Position numbers and translations under genes: made by a program. A DNA stretch of 56,076 nt from a virus. Positions 1-8,402 of the stretch are shown piece after piece; within the stretch, counting starts at the first letter, position 1, and every line of letters begins with the position of its first letter. The stretch spans positions 1 to 56,076 of IMG/VR virus record IMGVR_UViG_3300027996_002398; one strand, written 5' to 3'. Under the pieces are notes generated by a model, which saw nothing but the letters and a program-made list of their open reading frames with translations, did not search any database and was not told where the DNA came from.

Positions 1-2
1 CT

Positions 3-275
3 GAAGAAGCTTTATCAGAATTACAAAGAGAAGCTTCAGATGATGCTTTTGGTGGTTATGATGATAGTCCTGAACAAGAAGATGAAGGTGAAACTTTAAC
101 ACCACCCGAAGAAGAAAGTCAAGAAGTTACTCCGTCACCAGAAACAGAAGAACCATCTGAACCTGAATACGAAAGAATGTCAAAAAGAGATTTAGAAATA
201 GAGATTGATTCGGCTTTAGATGCTGGAGACATGGACTTAGTTAGATATTTAGGTTCTATATTGAATTCAAAGTAA
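3..275 (+). CDS. Hypothetical acidic protein, C-terminal part (5' end outside window)
   Basis: An open frame enters from the left edge and ends at TAA 273-275, giving 90 visible residues. The first two thirds are rich in Glu, Pro and Ser (runs such as PPEEESQEV and SPETEEPSEPE) and look disordered. The last 30 residues (KRDLEIEIDSALDAGDMDLV) look helical. It lies just upstream of the Zn-ribbon and large terminase genes. In T4 this position holds the small terminase, but I see no helix-turn-helix or other diagnostic feature, so the function is unknown. The frame is supported by the absence of stops and by the compositional bias. Confidence 0.7.
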   Translation, partial: EEALSELQREASDDAFGGYDDSPEQEDEGETLTPPEEESQEVTPSPETEEPSEPEYERMSKRDLEIEIDSALDAGDMDLVRYLGSILNSK

Positions 276-342
276 AACGGATTAGGACCGTTGTAGTCTA
301 CGGACTATTAAAACCCACCCAGTGTCGCTACAGGGTGGGTTT
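276..342 (+). other. Three consecutive RNA hairpins between genes
   Basis: Three stem-loops follow each other directly after a stop codon. The first is AACGG (276-280) with CCGTT (288-292). The second is TAGTC (294-298) with GACTA (303-307), closed by a C(UACG)G tetraloop, which belongs to the very stable UNCG class. The third is a perfect 10-bp stem AAACCCACCC (311-320) with GGGTGGGTTT (333-342). No long T-run follows, so this is not a textbook intrinsic terminator. It may be an RNA processing, mRNA-stability or termination element. Confidence 0.5.
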
Positions 343-354
343 ACTGTGCCTAGT

Positions 355-364
355 GATATTTATA
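355..364 (+). promoter_or_regulatory. Late-promoter-like motif GATATTTATA
   Basis: One copy of the recurring (G)ATATTTAT(A/T) motif, lying only 3 nt before the ATG at 368. With so short a gap the message would be nearly leaderless if this is a -10 element. Confidence 0.45.
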
Positions 365-367
365 GGT

Positions 368-862
368 ATGAAATTAATTAGATGTGAAAAATGTGAGGAT
401 GTGGTTAGACTTGTTCACACAAAATGGAGGAAATGTGATTGTGGTAAATCAGGTGGACAATATAATGATGATATGATATCAGCAACAATCGGTGGTAGTT
501 GTGAAGTCATAGGGATAAGGAATGACTTCTTCCAAGAAAAACAATTTTCTAAAGAGAGGGGTGAAGATAGTAAAAACATTATTATACAAGGTGAATACGT
601 AGGTGATAATCAATTACATAGAATTAAATCTGGTAACGGCCCTAAATTAAAAATGGAAATACAAGAAAATGGTGATAATACCCACGATATAACGTTTACT
701 GATAAAAGGAAATACACAATCAATCTGAAGAGTAATAAATCACCTAAGACTTTAAAGAACATCCCATCAAATGATAAACCAAGCTTTAATGGTAAAAAGA
801 CCAAAAAAGAGGGTGTTGACATTAAAGCCATCATTAAAGAACAATTATATACATATTTATAG
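368..862 (+). CDS. Hypothetical protein with N-terminal Cys motifs (Zn-ribbon-like)
   Basis: The protein is 164 aa. The frame extends upstream to a GTG at 335, but that extension runs through the hairpin and the late motif, so the ATG at 368 (MKLIRCEKCEDV) is preferred. Two Cys pairs near the N-terminus (CEKC and CDCG, about residues 6-26) could bind one zinc ion. The rest is polar and lysine-rich. The C-terminus (DIKAIIKEQL) resembles the I-I-K-E element found at the N-termini of several small proteins downstream. The stop overlaps the motif that precedes the terminase gene, so the two genes are adjacent and probably coexpressed. I do not recognise the family and the function is unknown. Confidence 0.7.
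   Translation: MKLIRCEKCEDVVRLVHTKWRKCDCGKSGGQYNDDMISATIGGSCEVIGIRNDFFQEKQFSKERGEDSKNIIIQGEYVGDNQLHRIKSGNGPKLKMEIQENGDNTHDITFTDKRKYTINLKSNKSPKTLKNIPSNDKPSFNGKKTKKEGVDIKAIIKEQLYTYL
853..861 (+). promoter_or_regulatory. Late-promoter-like motif ATATTTATA before terL
   Basis: Copy of the recurring motif, 3 nt before the terL ATG at 865. It overlaps the last codons of the previous gene. Confidence 0.4.
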
Positions 863-864
863 GC

Positions 865-2724
865 ATGAATATTAGTAAAGGGCAGATGATGTATGAAATA
901 GGTAAATGTTTAAAGGACCCTATTTACGCTATTGAATCTTATCTTGAGACAGAAGATAGGACACAAAATGGTTTTGTTCCTTTTAAATTATTTCCTAGAC
1001 AAAAAGAGTTAGTAGAGGCTTATACTGTGTATGACCACAACATAGTAATGAAACCTAGACAGGCAGGCATATCAACTACTACCGCAGCTTTTTTAGCTAT
1101 ATTAACAACTTTAGCTTCAAATAAAAGTACACAAAAAATTCTTATTGCGGCAAATAAACAAGAAACAGCAAAAGAATTCTTAAAAAAGATTAGAGATTTT
1201 ACAACTCAGTTACCGTCTTGGATGGATGTGTATAGACCTTCTGGTTCTGAAACTTGGTTTGACCCTGAAAAAAATTCAAGTTCACACTATAAATTATGGA
1301 ATGGTTCTGAAGTAAAAGCGGTAGCTTCATCAAAAGACGCGTTAAGAGGTTATACACCATCATGTATTGTTGTTGATGAGGCTGCGTTTATTGAGGGTAA
1401 TAAGGGTGAGGAATTTTATACGGCAGCACAACCATCACTTTCAACAGGTGGTAAATCAATACTTATTTCAACACCAAACGGCCATGACCCACTATACCAC
1501 AAAGCTTATGTAACCGCTGAAAAAGGTAGGAATAATTTTAATATTGTTTCGATGAAATGGTATGAAGACCCACGTTATAACGGTAGAAACAAAAGTGAAC
1601 AATTTCCACACGGAATGACTTGGAATTTATTTAACGAAAAAACTGGTGATGTTGATGAATCTATTTTTGACCCGGCTAGTGGTGATGTGAATCATTATAC
1701 AGGTGAAAAGTCTACAGTACCAGAAGAAACATGGCCTGATATGGTTGAAAAGGGTTATGTACCAACATCAGGCTGGTTTGATGGGATGTGTGCACAACTA
1801 AACCATAACGCTAGGTCTATTGCTCAAGAGTTATTATGTTCTTTTGTTGGGTCTGGTGATAATGTGATTGATGACAAATACAAAAACAGACAGGATAGAG
1901 ACAATGTTAAAGACCCAATTAGAAAAGAATGGACTGATGGTAATATGTGGATATGGGAAGACCCTATTAAGGACCACCAATACATTTTGTCTGCTGACCC
2001 ATCTTCAGGTTCTTCTGATGATTTTGCCGGTCTTGTAATTTGGGATTTTACCACAGGTAACCAAGTTGCTGAATACCACGGTAAAGTTGCTCCCGATGTT
2101 TTAGGTGAAATCTGTAAATATTATGGTGACTCATATAACGCGTTTATTGTTGTTGATATTACAGGTGGTTGGGGTGCTTCCGTTGTCCTTAAATTAATTG
2201 AGTTAGGTTATCCTAAAAAAAATCTTTATTACGATGTGACAGTGGGTATTGATTCTGTAGAAAATAATAAAGCTTTACAGAAATATATGGATAGAGGTAA
2301 ATTACCTGGTTTAAATTTCCAAAAAAATAGAAATACAATTGTTTCCAAATTAGAAGAATCAATTAGGATGGATTCTTTTAAAATTCGTTCTAAAAGAGCT
2401 TTAATGGAAATAGAAACTTTTGTTTTTATTGGTGGTAGGGCTGACCATATGAAAGGTTATCATGATGACCTTTTAATGTCAATAGCTATGTGTTGTTTTG
2501 TGGGCTCAACATCATTCAAAGATTTAGAAAAATCTAAAGGACAAGCTAAAGCTATGGTGAGTAGTTGGTCTATTGAGACAACCGACACTAACGATAGTGA
2601 AATATTAAAAGAAGTCGTAGGTACTAATTTTTATACAGACAACAAACAAAATGATAACGTAACTACTGAACAATTCAAAGAAAATATGTGGGTTTTTGGT
2701 GGTATGAGAGGATTTAAAAAATAA
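865..2724 (+). CDS. terL: Terminase large subunit (gp17-like)
   Basis: A 619-aa packaging motor that hydrolyses ATP to pump DNA into the prohead and cuts the concatemer. The N-terminal ATPase domain shows the variant Walker A KPRQAGIST (residues 63-71) and Walker B with catalytic Glu in CIVVDEAAF (167-175), followed by a coupling-motif-like STPNG. The C-terminal RNase H-fold nuclease shows acidic residues in SADPSSG (Asp378), in VVDITGG (Asp431) and in the HDDLLMS motif near residue 547. Length matches T4 gp17 (610 aa). It is followed by a 78-aa gene and the portal gene. The T4 tail sheath (18) and tube (19) genes that normally sit between 17 and 20 are absent here. Confidence 0.96.
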   Translation: MNISKGQMMYEIGKCLKDPIYAIESYLETEDRTQNGFVPFKLFPRQKELVEAYTVYDHNIVMKPRQAGISTTTAAFLAILTTLASNKSTQKILIAANKQETAKEFLKKIRDFTTQLPSWMDVYRPSGSETWFDPEKNSSSHYKLWNGSEVKAVASSKDALRGYTPSCIVVDEAAFIEGNKGEEFYTAAQPSLSTGGKSILISTPNGHDPLYHKAYVTAEKGRNNFNIVSMKWYEDPRYNGRNKSEQFPHGMTWNLFNEKTGDVDESIFDPASGDVNHYTGEKSTVPEETWPDMVEKGYVPTSGWFDGMCAQLNHNARSIAQELLCSFVGSGDNVIDDKYKNRQDRDNVKDPIRKEWTDGNMWIWEDPIKDHQYILSADPSSGSSDDFAGLVIWDFTTGNQVAEYHGKVAPDVLGEICKYYGDSYNAFIVVDITGGWGASVVLKLIELGYPKKNLYYDVTVGIDSVENNKALQKYMDRGKLPGLNFQKNRNTIVSKLEESIRMDSFKIRSKRALMEIETFVFIGGRADHMKGYHDDLLMSIAMCCFVGSTSFKDLEKSKGQAKAMVSSWSIETTDTNDSEILKEVVGTNFYTDNKQNDNVTTEQFKENMWVFGGMRGFKK

Positions 2725-2728
2725 AATT

Positions 2729-2965
2729 ATGGCAAATAGAATATCATCAAATAGTCCCTTTAAAGGTAAACCTAATCTTAGAGCTGGAACGGGACCAGTT
2801 TATATCAGTACCATACCACAACCTTATGTCCCTAGTGGTAAATTAAGGAATAATAAAGACAAACCTGATTGTTCTGGCCCTTATGATAATCTTGTTAACT
2901 ATGTATGGGAAGTGGACACTTCTAATGGGTACCATATTGCTTATGTAGACTGTGATTATGTATAA
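2729..2965 (+). CDS. Hypothetical protein, 78 aa
   Basis: A short gene starting 4 nt after the terL stop and ending at TAA 2963-2965. The N-terminus (MANRISSNSPFKGKP) is basic and rich in Ser, Pro and Gly. The C-terminal half has aromatic residues (NYVWEVDTSNGYHIAYVD) and could form a small beta fold. Its place between terminase and portal suggests a small virion or assembly protein. That is inference from position only, as I do not recognise the family. A late-type motif follows before the portal gene. Confidence 0.7.
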   Translation: MANRISSNSPFKGKPNLRAGTGPVYISTIPQPYVPSGKLRNNKDKPDCSGPYDNLVNYVWEVDTSNGYHIAYVDCDYV

Positions 2966-3009
2966 CATAACCTTCACATTAATTAATGTATTAATTACAT
3001 TTAATGGTG

Positions 3010-3018
3010 ATATTTATA
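3010..3018 (+). promoter_or_regulatory. Late-promoter-like motif ATATTTATA before portal gene
   Basis: Full form GATATTTATA (3009-3018), 18 nt before the portal ATG at 3037, within a 71-nt intergenic gap. Confidence 0.55.
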
Positions 3019-3036
3019 AAAGAATACTAAATAAAA

Positions 3037-4905
3037 ATGGCGGAAGAAAATAAAAATTTAACGGTATACCAAAAGTTATTTTACCTTTTTGGTCAAGGAG
3101 GTGGGCCTAAAGCTAATACCACATATAATAAGTATAGTTTAACGGATAAAGATTTAATTGTAACAAAATCTAAACAAGACTTCCAAAAAGAAAAATTACA
3201 ACTACAACAACAAAAATATTTAGAAGGTCAATGGACTAAAGTAGATAATGAACTTTACCAAAAGTCAGTATTCTATGAAACTTCTAGGATAGCTTCTTAT
3301 ATGGATTTTGAAGCCATGGAGTTTACACCAGAAATAGCTGTAGCTCTAGATATTATGTCAGAAGAATCTTGTACTTTAAATGAACAAGGTACAGTAATGT
3401 CTATTTATTCAGATTCTAATAGAATTAAAAAAGTTTTAGATGATTTATTTTTTAATGTACTAGACATCCATTCTAATTTACCAATGTGGACTAGGAACAC
3501 TTGTAAATATGGCGATAACTTTGTCTACCTAAAAATAGATTATAAAGATGGTATAATTGGGGCAAACCAACTAACTAATGTTGATATAGAAAGAAAAGAA
3601 GCTGACTCATTTCCTTTCCAAAAAAACGCTCAAGAAGTAGAGGGTGAAATGAAGAAAAAAAATGTCACTTTTGTATGGAAAAATAAAAGTTTAGACTTTA
3701 ACGCTTGGGAAGTAGCTCATTTTCGATTACTTGGTGACGATAGAAAGTTACCTTATGGTACTTCAGTTTTAGAAAAAGTTAGACGTATTTGGAAACAACT
3801 ACTTTTAGCTGAAGACGCAATGTTGGTGTATCGTGTAACTAGAGCTCCTGAAAGAAGAGTTTTTAAAATATATGTTGGTAACATTGATGACGCTGATGTT
3901 GAGTCTTATGTACAAAAAGTTGCTAATAAATTTAAAAGAACACAAGTAACTGATAGTCAAACAGGTCAGGCTGACGTTAGATACAATACTTTAGCTGTCG
4001 ACCAAGATTATTTTGTCCCTGTTAGAGACCCTAATGCCTCAATGCCAATAGAGACCCTACCTGGGGCTACAAATCTAGACCAAATAGCTGATATCCAATT
4101 TATCCAAAGAAAAATGGTTACGGCTCTTAGAGTACCGAAAACATTCTTAGGGTTTGAAGAACCAACAGGAGAAGGTAAAAATTTAGCTTTAATGGACATT
4201 AGATTTGCTAGAACTATTAATAGAATCCAACAGGCTATGATTCAAGAATTAAATAAAATAGCTATAATTCATTTATATATTTTAGGTTTTCATGATGAAA
4301 TAAATAACTTTAAGTTGTCACTTAATAACCCATCTACTCAAGGTGAAATGTTAAAAGTAGAACAATGGAAAGAAAAAGTATTACTTTATAAAGATTTGGT
4401 TGCTGGTGTTGACGGCGGTATAGCCCCAACTTCACATACTTGGGCTAAAAAGAACATTTTTAATTGGTCTTCGGATGAAATATTAGAAGATTTAGAACAA
4501 CAAAGACTAGAAAAGGCAGCATCTGCTGAATTAGAACAAACACCTAATATCATTAAAAACACAGGATTTTTTAAGAAAGTAGACAAACTTTACGGCGAAT
4601 TACCTATGGACCAAGGTGAAGGTGATGCTGGTGCTGAAGGTGACACTGGTGGGGGTGGTTTCGGTGATACTGGAGGTGATACTGGAGGTGGATTTGGTGA
4701 TGATACTGGAGGTGGATTTGGTGATGATACTGGTGGTGATACTGGAGGTGGCTTTGGTGAAAGTTTTAGAGGTGATGAAGATGTGATAGATAGACTTTTA
4801 TTAGAAGGCAAAAAGAAAAATGAAAACATTTTTATGATGACTAAGGGTATCGATGAACTTTTAAATAAAGAAAATGGGGAAGATAGTGACCTACTTACAA
4901 ATTAA
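3037..4905 (+). CDS. gp20: Portal protein (gp20-like)
   Basis: A 622-aa protein matching the T4-type portal, the dodecameric ring at the unique capsid vertex that docks the terminase and later the neck. Diagnostic stretches include the N-terminal FYETSRIASYMDFEAMEFTPE, the central VAHFRLLGDDRKLPYGTSVLE and LLAEDAMLVYRVTRAPERR, and the segment VPKTFLGFEEPTGEGKN with IRFARTINRIQQ after it. The last 110 residues are a low-complexity tail of repeated DTGGGFGD units (about 535-580), followed by a charged end. This Gly/Asp tail is not part of the T4 core fold. It sits between terL and the prohead protease, as expected for a head module. Confidence 0.95.
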   Translation: MAEENKNLTVYQKLFYLFGQGGGPKANTTYNKYSLTDKDLIVTKSKQDFQKEKLQLQQQKYLEGQWTKVDNELYQKSVFYETSRIASYMDFEAMEFTPEIAVALDIMSEESCTLNEQGTVMSIYSDSNRIKKVLDDLFFNVLDIHSNLPMWTRNTCKYGDNFVYLKIDYKDGIIGANQLTNVDIERKEADSFPFQKNAQEVEGEMKKKNVTFVWKNKSLDFNAWEVAHFRLLGDDRKLPYGTSVLEKVRRIWKQLLLAEDAMLVYRVTRAPERRVFKIYVGNIDDADVESYVQKVANKFKRTQVTDSQTGQADVRYNTLAVDQDYFVPVRDPNASMPIETLPGATNLDQIADIQFIQRKMVTALRVPKTFLGFEEPTGEGKNLALMDIRFARTINRIQQAMIQELNKIAIIHLYILGFHDEINNFKLSLNNPSTQGEMLKVEQWKEKVLLYKDLVAGVDGGIAPTSHTWAKKNIFNWSSDEILEDLEQQRLEKAASAELEQTPNIIKNTGFFKKVDKLYGELPMDQGEGDAGAEGDTGGGGFGDTGGDTGGGFGDDTGGGFGDDTGGDTGGGFGESFRGDEDVIDRLLLEGKKKNENIFMMTKGIDELLNKENGEDSDLLTN

Positions 4906-4908
4906 GGC

Positions 4909-4917
4909 ATATTTATT
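4909..4917 (+). promoter_or_regulatory. Late-promoter-like motif ATATTTATT
   Basis: Copy of the recurring motif, 14 nt before the ATG at 4932. Confidence 0.5.
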
Positions 4918-4931
4918 TTAAAAATAATATT

Positions 4932-5729
4932 ATGAACTTTGGTACATTAAAAAATATTTTTACTGAAAAATTAATAGAATCTTATACTTCTGAAGAAACG
5001 GTAGGTAAAGATTTATATAAAAATTTTTTAAAGATATTAAAAGAAAGTGAGACATTAAAAACAACTTTTATTGTTTTTAAAAATCTTGAGTCCCAGACTT
5101 TAAATAGTGAAACGGCAGCAAATGATTATTTAAAAGAAAACATATCTTTTTTAAATAATTTTAGAGGAAAACAATCTTTGAAAGAGCAGTCAAAAAAATT
5201 ATTAACTTTATTGGAGAGTAATGGTATAGACTATAAAAATATAAAGGCAACAAAATTACATCAAGATATACAAAACTTAATAACCTCACCTAGGAACGTT
5301 GGGACTTTACAAAAATTACAAGAATCAAGAGAAGGTGTAGTTTCTTGGTTAATTTCTGAAAAGGATGTAATTAAAGAAACTGAGGGGGATAAATATATTA
5401 AAAAAAATATTAACCCAAAAAAGTTTTTAAATATCGCTACAGATAAATTTAATGAAAAATATAAAGATTCATTAACAGAAGAAGAAAAAAATATATTAAA
5501 GGTTTTACGTGAAGAGAATTTAGAAAAGATTAATACTTTAGTATCTAGTTTAGTTAAAGAAAATATTTCTTTAATAAATAAACATTTAAAAGATAATTCT
5601 GAAAATTTAACTATAAAATCTAAATTACTTGAAACGAAAGACACCATTTATAATATGATGGGAGATAACGATAGTTTCAGTGAAAAAGTTTTGAAATTGT
5701 ATGAACTTAAGAAAAATTTAAATTCTTAA
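4932..5729 (+). CDS. Hypothetical helical protein following portal; possible prohead core component
   Basis: A 265-aa protein that is almost entirely charged and helical (many K, E, N and L residues, no Cys) and has no catalytic motif I can name. The N-terminus MNFGTLKNIFTEKLIES resembles T4 capsid-targeting peptides and contains I-x-x-E/L-I-E type sites. In T4 the genes between portal and protease (67, 68) encode prohead core proteins, and this one occupies the same place. A core or internal head role is therefore reasonable inference, not shown by sequence similarity. It has its own late-type motif upstream. Confidence 0.75.
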   Translation: MNFGTLKNIFTEKLIESYTSEETVGKDLYKNFLKILKESETLKTTFIVFKNLESQTLNSETAANDYLKENISFLNNFRGKQSLKEQSKKLLTLLESNGIDYKNIKATKLHQDIQNLITSPRNVGTLQKLQESREGVVSWLISEKDVIKETEGDKYIKKNINPKKFLNIATDKFNEKYKDSLTEEEKNILKVLREENLEKINTLVSSLVKENISLINKHLKDNSENLTIKSKLLETKDTIYNMMGDNDSFSEKVLKLYELKKNLNS

Positions 5730-5742
5730 TAAAACAATATAA

Positions 5743-6351
5743 ATGTTAGAATTAATTACAACAGTTTTTACCGCATTAATAGGTGTTTTAGGGACATTGG
5801 GTGCAATTTGGTTAAAGGATAAGTTAAACAATAAAAAAAAGCCTGATATGGTAATAGAAACACTAGCCTTATCAGAAATAATAACTAACAAGATTGAAGA
5901 TATAAGAGAAGAAGTAGAAGCTGATAGGGTGTGGATTACCCAATTCCATAACGGTGGACATTTTTACCCAACAGGTAAGTCAATGGCTAAGTTTTCAGTT
6001 ATTTATGAATCTGTAGGTACTGGTGTAAGTTCAGTTCAAGCTAACTTCCAAAATATACCAGTAAATTTATTTTCAAAATCTTTAAATAAATTAGCTACAG
6101 AAGAATTAATAGAAATATCAAATTACCAAGATAAAAAAATAGCTACATATGGCCTTAAGTACGCGGCTGAAGTGTATGGAGGTAAATCAGGTTATCTATT
6201 CGCTATTAAAAATATTGAGGGTAGGTTTATCGGTGTTTTAGGTTTGGATTATACTAAAAAACCAGTTTCTTTAAGTGAAGAAACCGTTAATACTGTAATG
6301 TTACACGCTTCCTCTTTAGGTGGTGTTTTAATGAACCATCTAGGTGAATAA
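5743..6351 (+). CDS. Membrane-anchored GAF-like domain protein
   Basis: A 202-aa protein. Residues 2-24 (LITTVFTALIGVLGTLGAIW) form one hydrophobic segment, followed by a basic stretch, so it is probably anchored with the bulk in the cytoplasm. Residues 60-200 include VWITQFHNGGHFYPTGKSM and a C-terminal GRFIGVLGLDYTKK, a pattern typical of GAF-like sensor domains. No ligand-binding residues can be assigned. It starts 13 nt after the previous stop and is followed by a two-TM protein, and these may work as a membrane pair. The function is unknown; lysis timing or host sensing is speculation. Confidence 0.75.
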   Translation: MLELITTVFTALIGVLGTLGAIWLKDKLNNKKKPDMVIETLALSEIITNKIEDIREEVEADRVWITQFHNGGHFYPTGKSMAKFSVIYESVGTGVSSVQANFQNIPVNLFSKSLNKLATEELIEISNYQDKKIATYGLKYAAEVYGGKSGYLFAIKNIEGRFIGVLGLDYTKKPVSLSEETVNTVMLHASSLGGVLMNHLGE

Positions 6352-6375
6352 TATAAATTAAAAAAGTTTTTAAAT

Positions 6376-6663
6376 ATGTTAAAAGATATGTTAAAAGAAA
6401 AAGGAAAATGGTCCCAAGGTAGAGTATACCTTTTAGTGTCAGTAATAGCTTATTACATTACATTAGGGTTTTTAATGTTTGCTGGTTTACATAAATCTAA
6501 CAATGATTTAGACTTAGATAAGTTTGAAATTATTATTAACGCGTTAGAGTACGCAATGGTATTATTTGGTGGTTATGTATTTGGTGGTAAATTCTTAGAT
6601 GTAGTTAAGTTTATAGGTGGTAGTAAAAAGGGGGACCCACCAAAAGAACAGGACTTAGGATAA
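6376..6663 (+). CDS. Small two-TM membrane protein, holin-like candidate
   Basis: A 95-aa protein with a charged N-terminus, a hydrophobic segment at about residues 17-40 (VYLLVSVIAYYITLGFLMFA), a polar loop with acidic residues, a second hydrophobic segment at about 58-76, and a polar C-terminal tail. Size and topology resemble a class II holin. However, no endolysin is adjacent, and the second segment contains a Gly-rich GGYVFGGKF motif that is not diagnostic. It ends just before an intrinsic terminator, closing the portal-proximal transcription unit. Confidence 0.7.
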   Translation: MLKDMLKEKGKWSQGRVYLLVSVIAYYITLGFLMFAGLHKSNNDLDLDKFEIIINALEYAMVLFGGYVFGGKFLDVVKFIGGSKKGDPPKEQDLG

Positions 6664-6672
6664 TAAATGGAT

Positions 6673-6704
6673 AAAAGCCTCCTTATTTAAGGGGGCTTTT
6701 TTTT
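6673..6704 (+). terminator. Intrinsic terminator upstream of the glutamine synthetase cassette
   Basis: Stem AAAAGCCTCCTT (6673-6684) with AAGGGGGCTTTT (6689-6700), loop ATTT, followed by four more T residues. The stem is nearly perfect with one mismatch or wobble. Confidence 0.85.
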
Positions 6705-6758
6705 GTTATTAACATTTAGTATATTTAATAACAAATAACAATATATAAAAAATAATAT

Positions 6759-7868
6759 ATGAAAAAAGTTTTTTTAGAATACGTTTGGTTGGACGGGAAT
6801 CAACCACAACAATTAAGAAGTAAAACTAAAGTTGTAAAACCTGAAGATATTAGAAAGTATAGTAATGAGGGTTTTAATTGGGACTTACCTAAATGGTCTT
6901 TTGACGGTAGTTCTACAAAACAAGCTAAAGCTGGAAAAGGAGAAAATACAGATTGTATTTTAACACCAGTGTTTTCTTGTAATGACCCATTTAGGGGAGA
7001 TTATCACTATATAGTTTTTTGTGAAGTTTTAAATCCAGACGGAAGTCTACACCCAACAAATAAAAGAGGTGAATTAAGGAATTTTATGAAAGAGAATAAG
7101 ATGGTTGATTCTAAAATTGATTTAGAAAACGCTAATTGGTTTGGTTGGGAGCAGGAGTATACCCTAACCACGAAACCAAATTTCAAGGAAGGTGAAGGGT
7201 TACCACTTGGTTTTAGGCCAAAAGAAGACCCTAGACCACAAGGAGATTATTATTGTGGTGTTGGAGCCGATAATATTACAGGTAGAAGAATCGTAGAAGA
7301 GCATTTAGAAAAATGTGTTGAAGCAGGTTTAGATATTTCAGGTATTAATGCAGAAGTTATGTTAGGTCAGTGGGAATATCAAATTGGTCCTGTAACATCT
7401 TTAGATGGTTCAGACCAATTATGGGTTTCTAGGTATATTCTACAACGAGTAGCAGAAGAAAATGGTGTAAAGATATCATTTCACCCAAAGCCAAAAACTG
7501 GTGATTGGAATGGTTCTGGATGTCATGTCAATTTTTCAACCCCCGAAATGAGGAAAGAGGGTGGACTTAGTTTAATTAAAGAGTCTGTAGAAAAATTATC
7601 TTTAACTCATGACAAACATATGGGGGTTTATGGTTTATTTAATGATAAACGAATGACAGGTGAACACGAAACTTCTAACATTAAAGATTTTAGTTATGGG
7701 TATAGTACAAGGGATACTAGTATTAGAATTCCGGCTCAATCTTCTATAGATGGTAAAGGTTATTTTGAAGACCGTAGACCAGCCTCTAATTGTGACCCAT
7801 ACAGTGTCGCGTTACGTATGTTACAAACTGTATATAACGAAGTTGAAGAACTTATGGATATTAATTAA
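6759..7868 (+). CDS. glnA: Glutamine synthetase, type II (eukaryotic-type GSII)
   Basis: A 369-aa enzyme that makes glutamine from glutamate, ammonia and ATP. The motifs are those of GSII rather than the longer bacterial GSI: WFGWEQEY (127-134, metal-binding Glu131 and Glu133), GVGADNITGR (167-176), NAEVMLGQWEYQIGP (197-211), DWNGSGCHVNFST (249-261, with His256), NDKRMTGEHET (295-305), SIRIP (321-325) and YFEDRRPASNCDPY (335-348). Every catalytic block is intact and the length matches GSII (about 340-370 aa), so the enzyme should be active. The 54-nt AT-rich leader contains TATATTTA (6720-6727), a near match to both promoter motifs in this window. Terminators flank the gene and its two followers, so it looks like an independently acquired metabolic cassette. 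Confidence 0.96.
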   Translation: MKKVFLEYVWLDGNQPQQLRSKTKVVKPEDIRKYSNEGFNWDLPKWSFDGSSTKQAKAGKGENTDCILTPVFSCNDPFRGDYHYIVFCEVLNPDGSLHPTNKRGELRNFMKENKMVDSKIDLENANWFGWEQEYTLTTKPNFKEGEGLPLGFRPKEDPRPQGDYYCGVGADNITGRRIVEEHLEKCVEAGLDISGINAEVMLGQWEYQIGPVTSLDGSDQLWVSRYILQRVAEENGVKISFHPKPKTGDWNGSGCHVNFSTPEMRKEGGLSLIKESVEKLSLTHDKHMGVYGLFNDKRMTGEHETSNIKDFSYGYSTRDTSIRIPAQSSIDGKGYFEDRRPASNCDPYSVALRMLQTVYNEVEELMDIN

Positions 7869-7876
7869 ATTAATAC

Positions 7877-8314
7877 ATGAAAAGAGGAAAAGAAATGAAT
7901 ATAGAAACGTCATACCAATATAATATAAAATCAGGGACAGTAGATAACAAAAATCCAAGGTCAGTTTATATTCAAATATCGGCTTGGGGTAAGCCTAAAG
8001 ATTCTGAAATTGAAGACTATGATTCTATTCTTAGGAGAAAATCTAAAAGAGTTAAAAAGAAATTATTTGAAGTTTTAGATAATAATAATTTTTACAAAGA
8101 TAAGTCTATTGTTGATTTTAATATGGCTTCTTCAGGAGTTAATTACGGAAAAAGAAGTTTTATGTCAGTTGAGGTTACTTTATTTAAGAAGGAACCATTA
8201 TTACCAATAAATTCAGATAAAATGATGCCAATGGTAAAAAATATATCAGAAAAACTAATAACCGATGTGTTTGAAAAAGATGAAAATTTTAAATTTTTTA
8301 AAAGAAAAAGTTAA
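7877..8314 (+). CDS. Hypothetical protein in the glutamine synthetase cassette
   Basis: A 145-aa basic protein starting 8 nt after the glutamine synthetase stop. A second ATG at 7895 is preceded by an AGAGGAAA sequence and may be the real start, which would give 139 aa (MNIETSYQYNIK...). The sequence mixes beta-like stretches (SVYIQISAWGKP, SFMSVEVTLFKKE) with a basic helix (SILRRKSKRVKKKLFEVLD). I recognise no family. Close coupling to the synthetase makes cotranscription near certain, but a functional link is only inference. Confidence 0.7.
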   Translation: MKRGKEMNIETSYQYNIKSGTVDNKNPRSVYIQISAWGKPKDSEIEDYDSILRRKSKRVKKKLFEVLDNNNFYKDKSIVDFNMASSGVNYGKRSFMSVEVTLFKKEPLLPINSDKMMPMVKNISEKLITDVFEKDENFKFFKRKS

Positions 8315-8402
8315 AATAGAAAAAACAAAACCAAAAACCAAAACTCCCGAATTAATCGCTAAGGAAAATTGGTTGAATGGTGAAGGTCCACAGACTGATT
8401 AA
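8280..8402 (+). CDS. Small Lys-rich protein, 40 aa
   Basis: An ATG at 8280 opens a 40-codon frame that overlaps the end of the previous gene by 35 nt and stops at TAA 8400-8402, just before a terminator. The product starts MKILNFLKEKVK, is rich in Lys and Thr, and ends NWLNGEGPQTD. The overlap and the position directly before the terminator favour a real last gene of the cassette. The short length and skewed composition leave doubt, and the function is unknown. Confidence 0.4.
   Translation: MKILNFLKEKVKIEKTKPKTKTPELIAKENWLNGEGPQTD

Noticed and set aside
355-364. Reading the TATTTATA motifs as T4 late promoters (TATAAATA) on the opposite strand
   Set aside because: In all listed cases TATTTAT is in the sense orientation of the following gene. 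Opposite-strand reading would point transcription away from it, often into a convergent or coding region.
335-367. GTG start at 335 for the Zn-ribbon-like protein
   Set aside because: It lies inside the third hairpin, and the extension runs through the late motif. The ATG at 368 gives a natural N-terminus.
4590-4829. Minus-strand Pro/Ser-rich frame opposite the portal C-terminus
   Set aside because: It is the antisense of the Gly/Asp repeat tail of the portal gene.
6702-6727. Bacteroidota promoter for the glutamine synthetase cassette (TTTG at 6702-6705, TATATTTA at 6720-6727)
   Set aside because: The spacer is only 14 nt and the last base of the -7 element does not match, so this is noted in the gene entry but not listed as a promoter.
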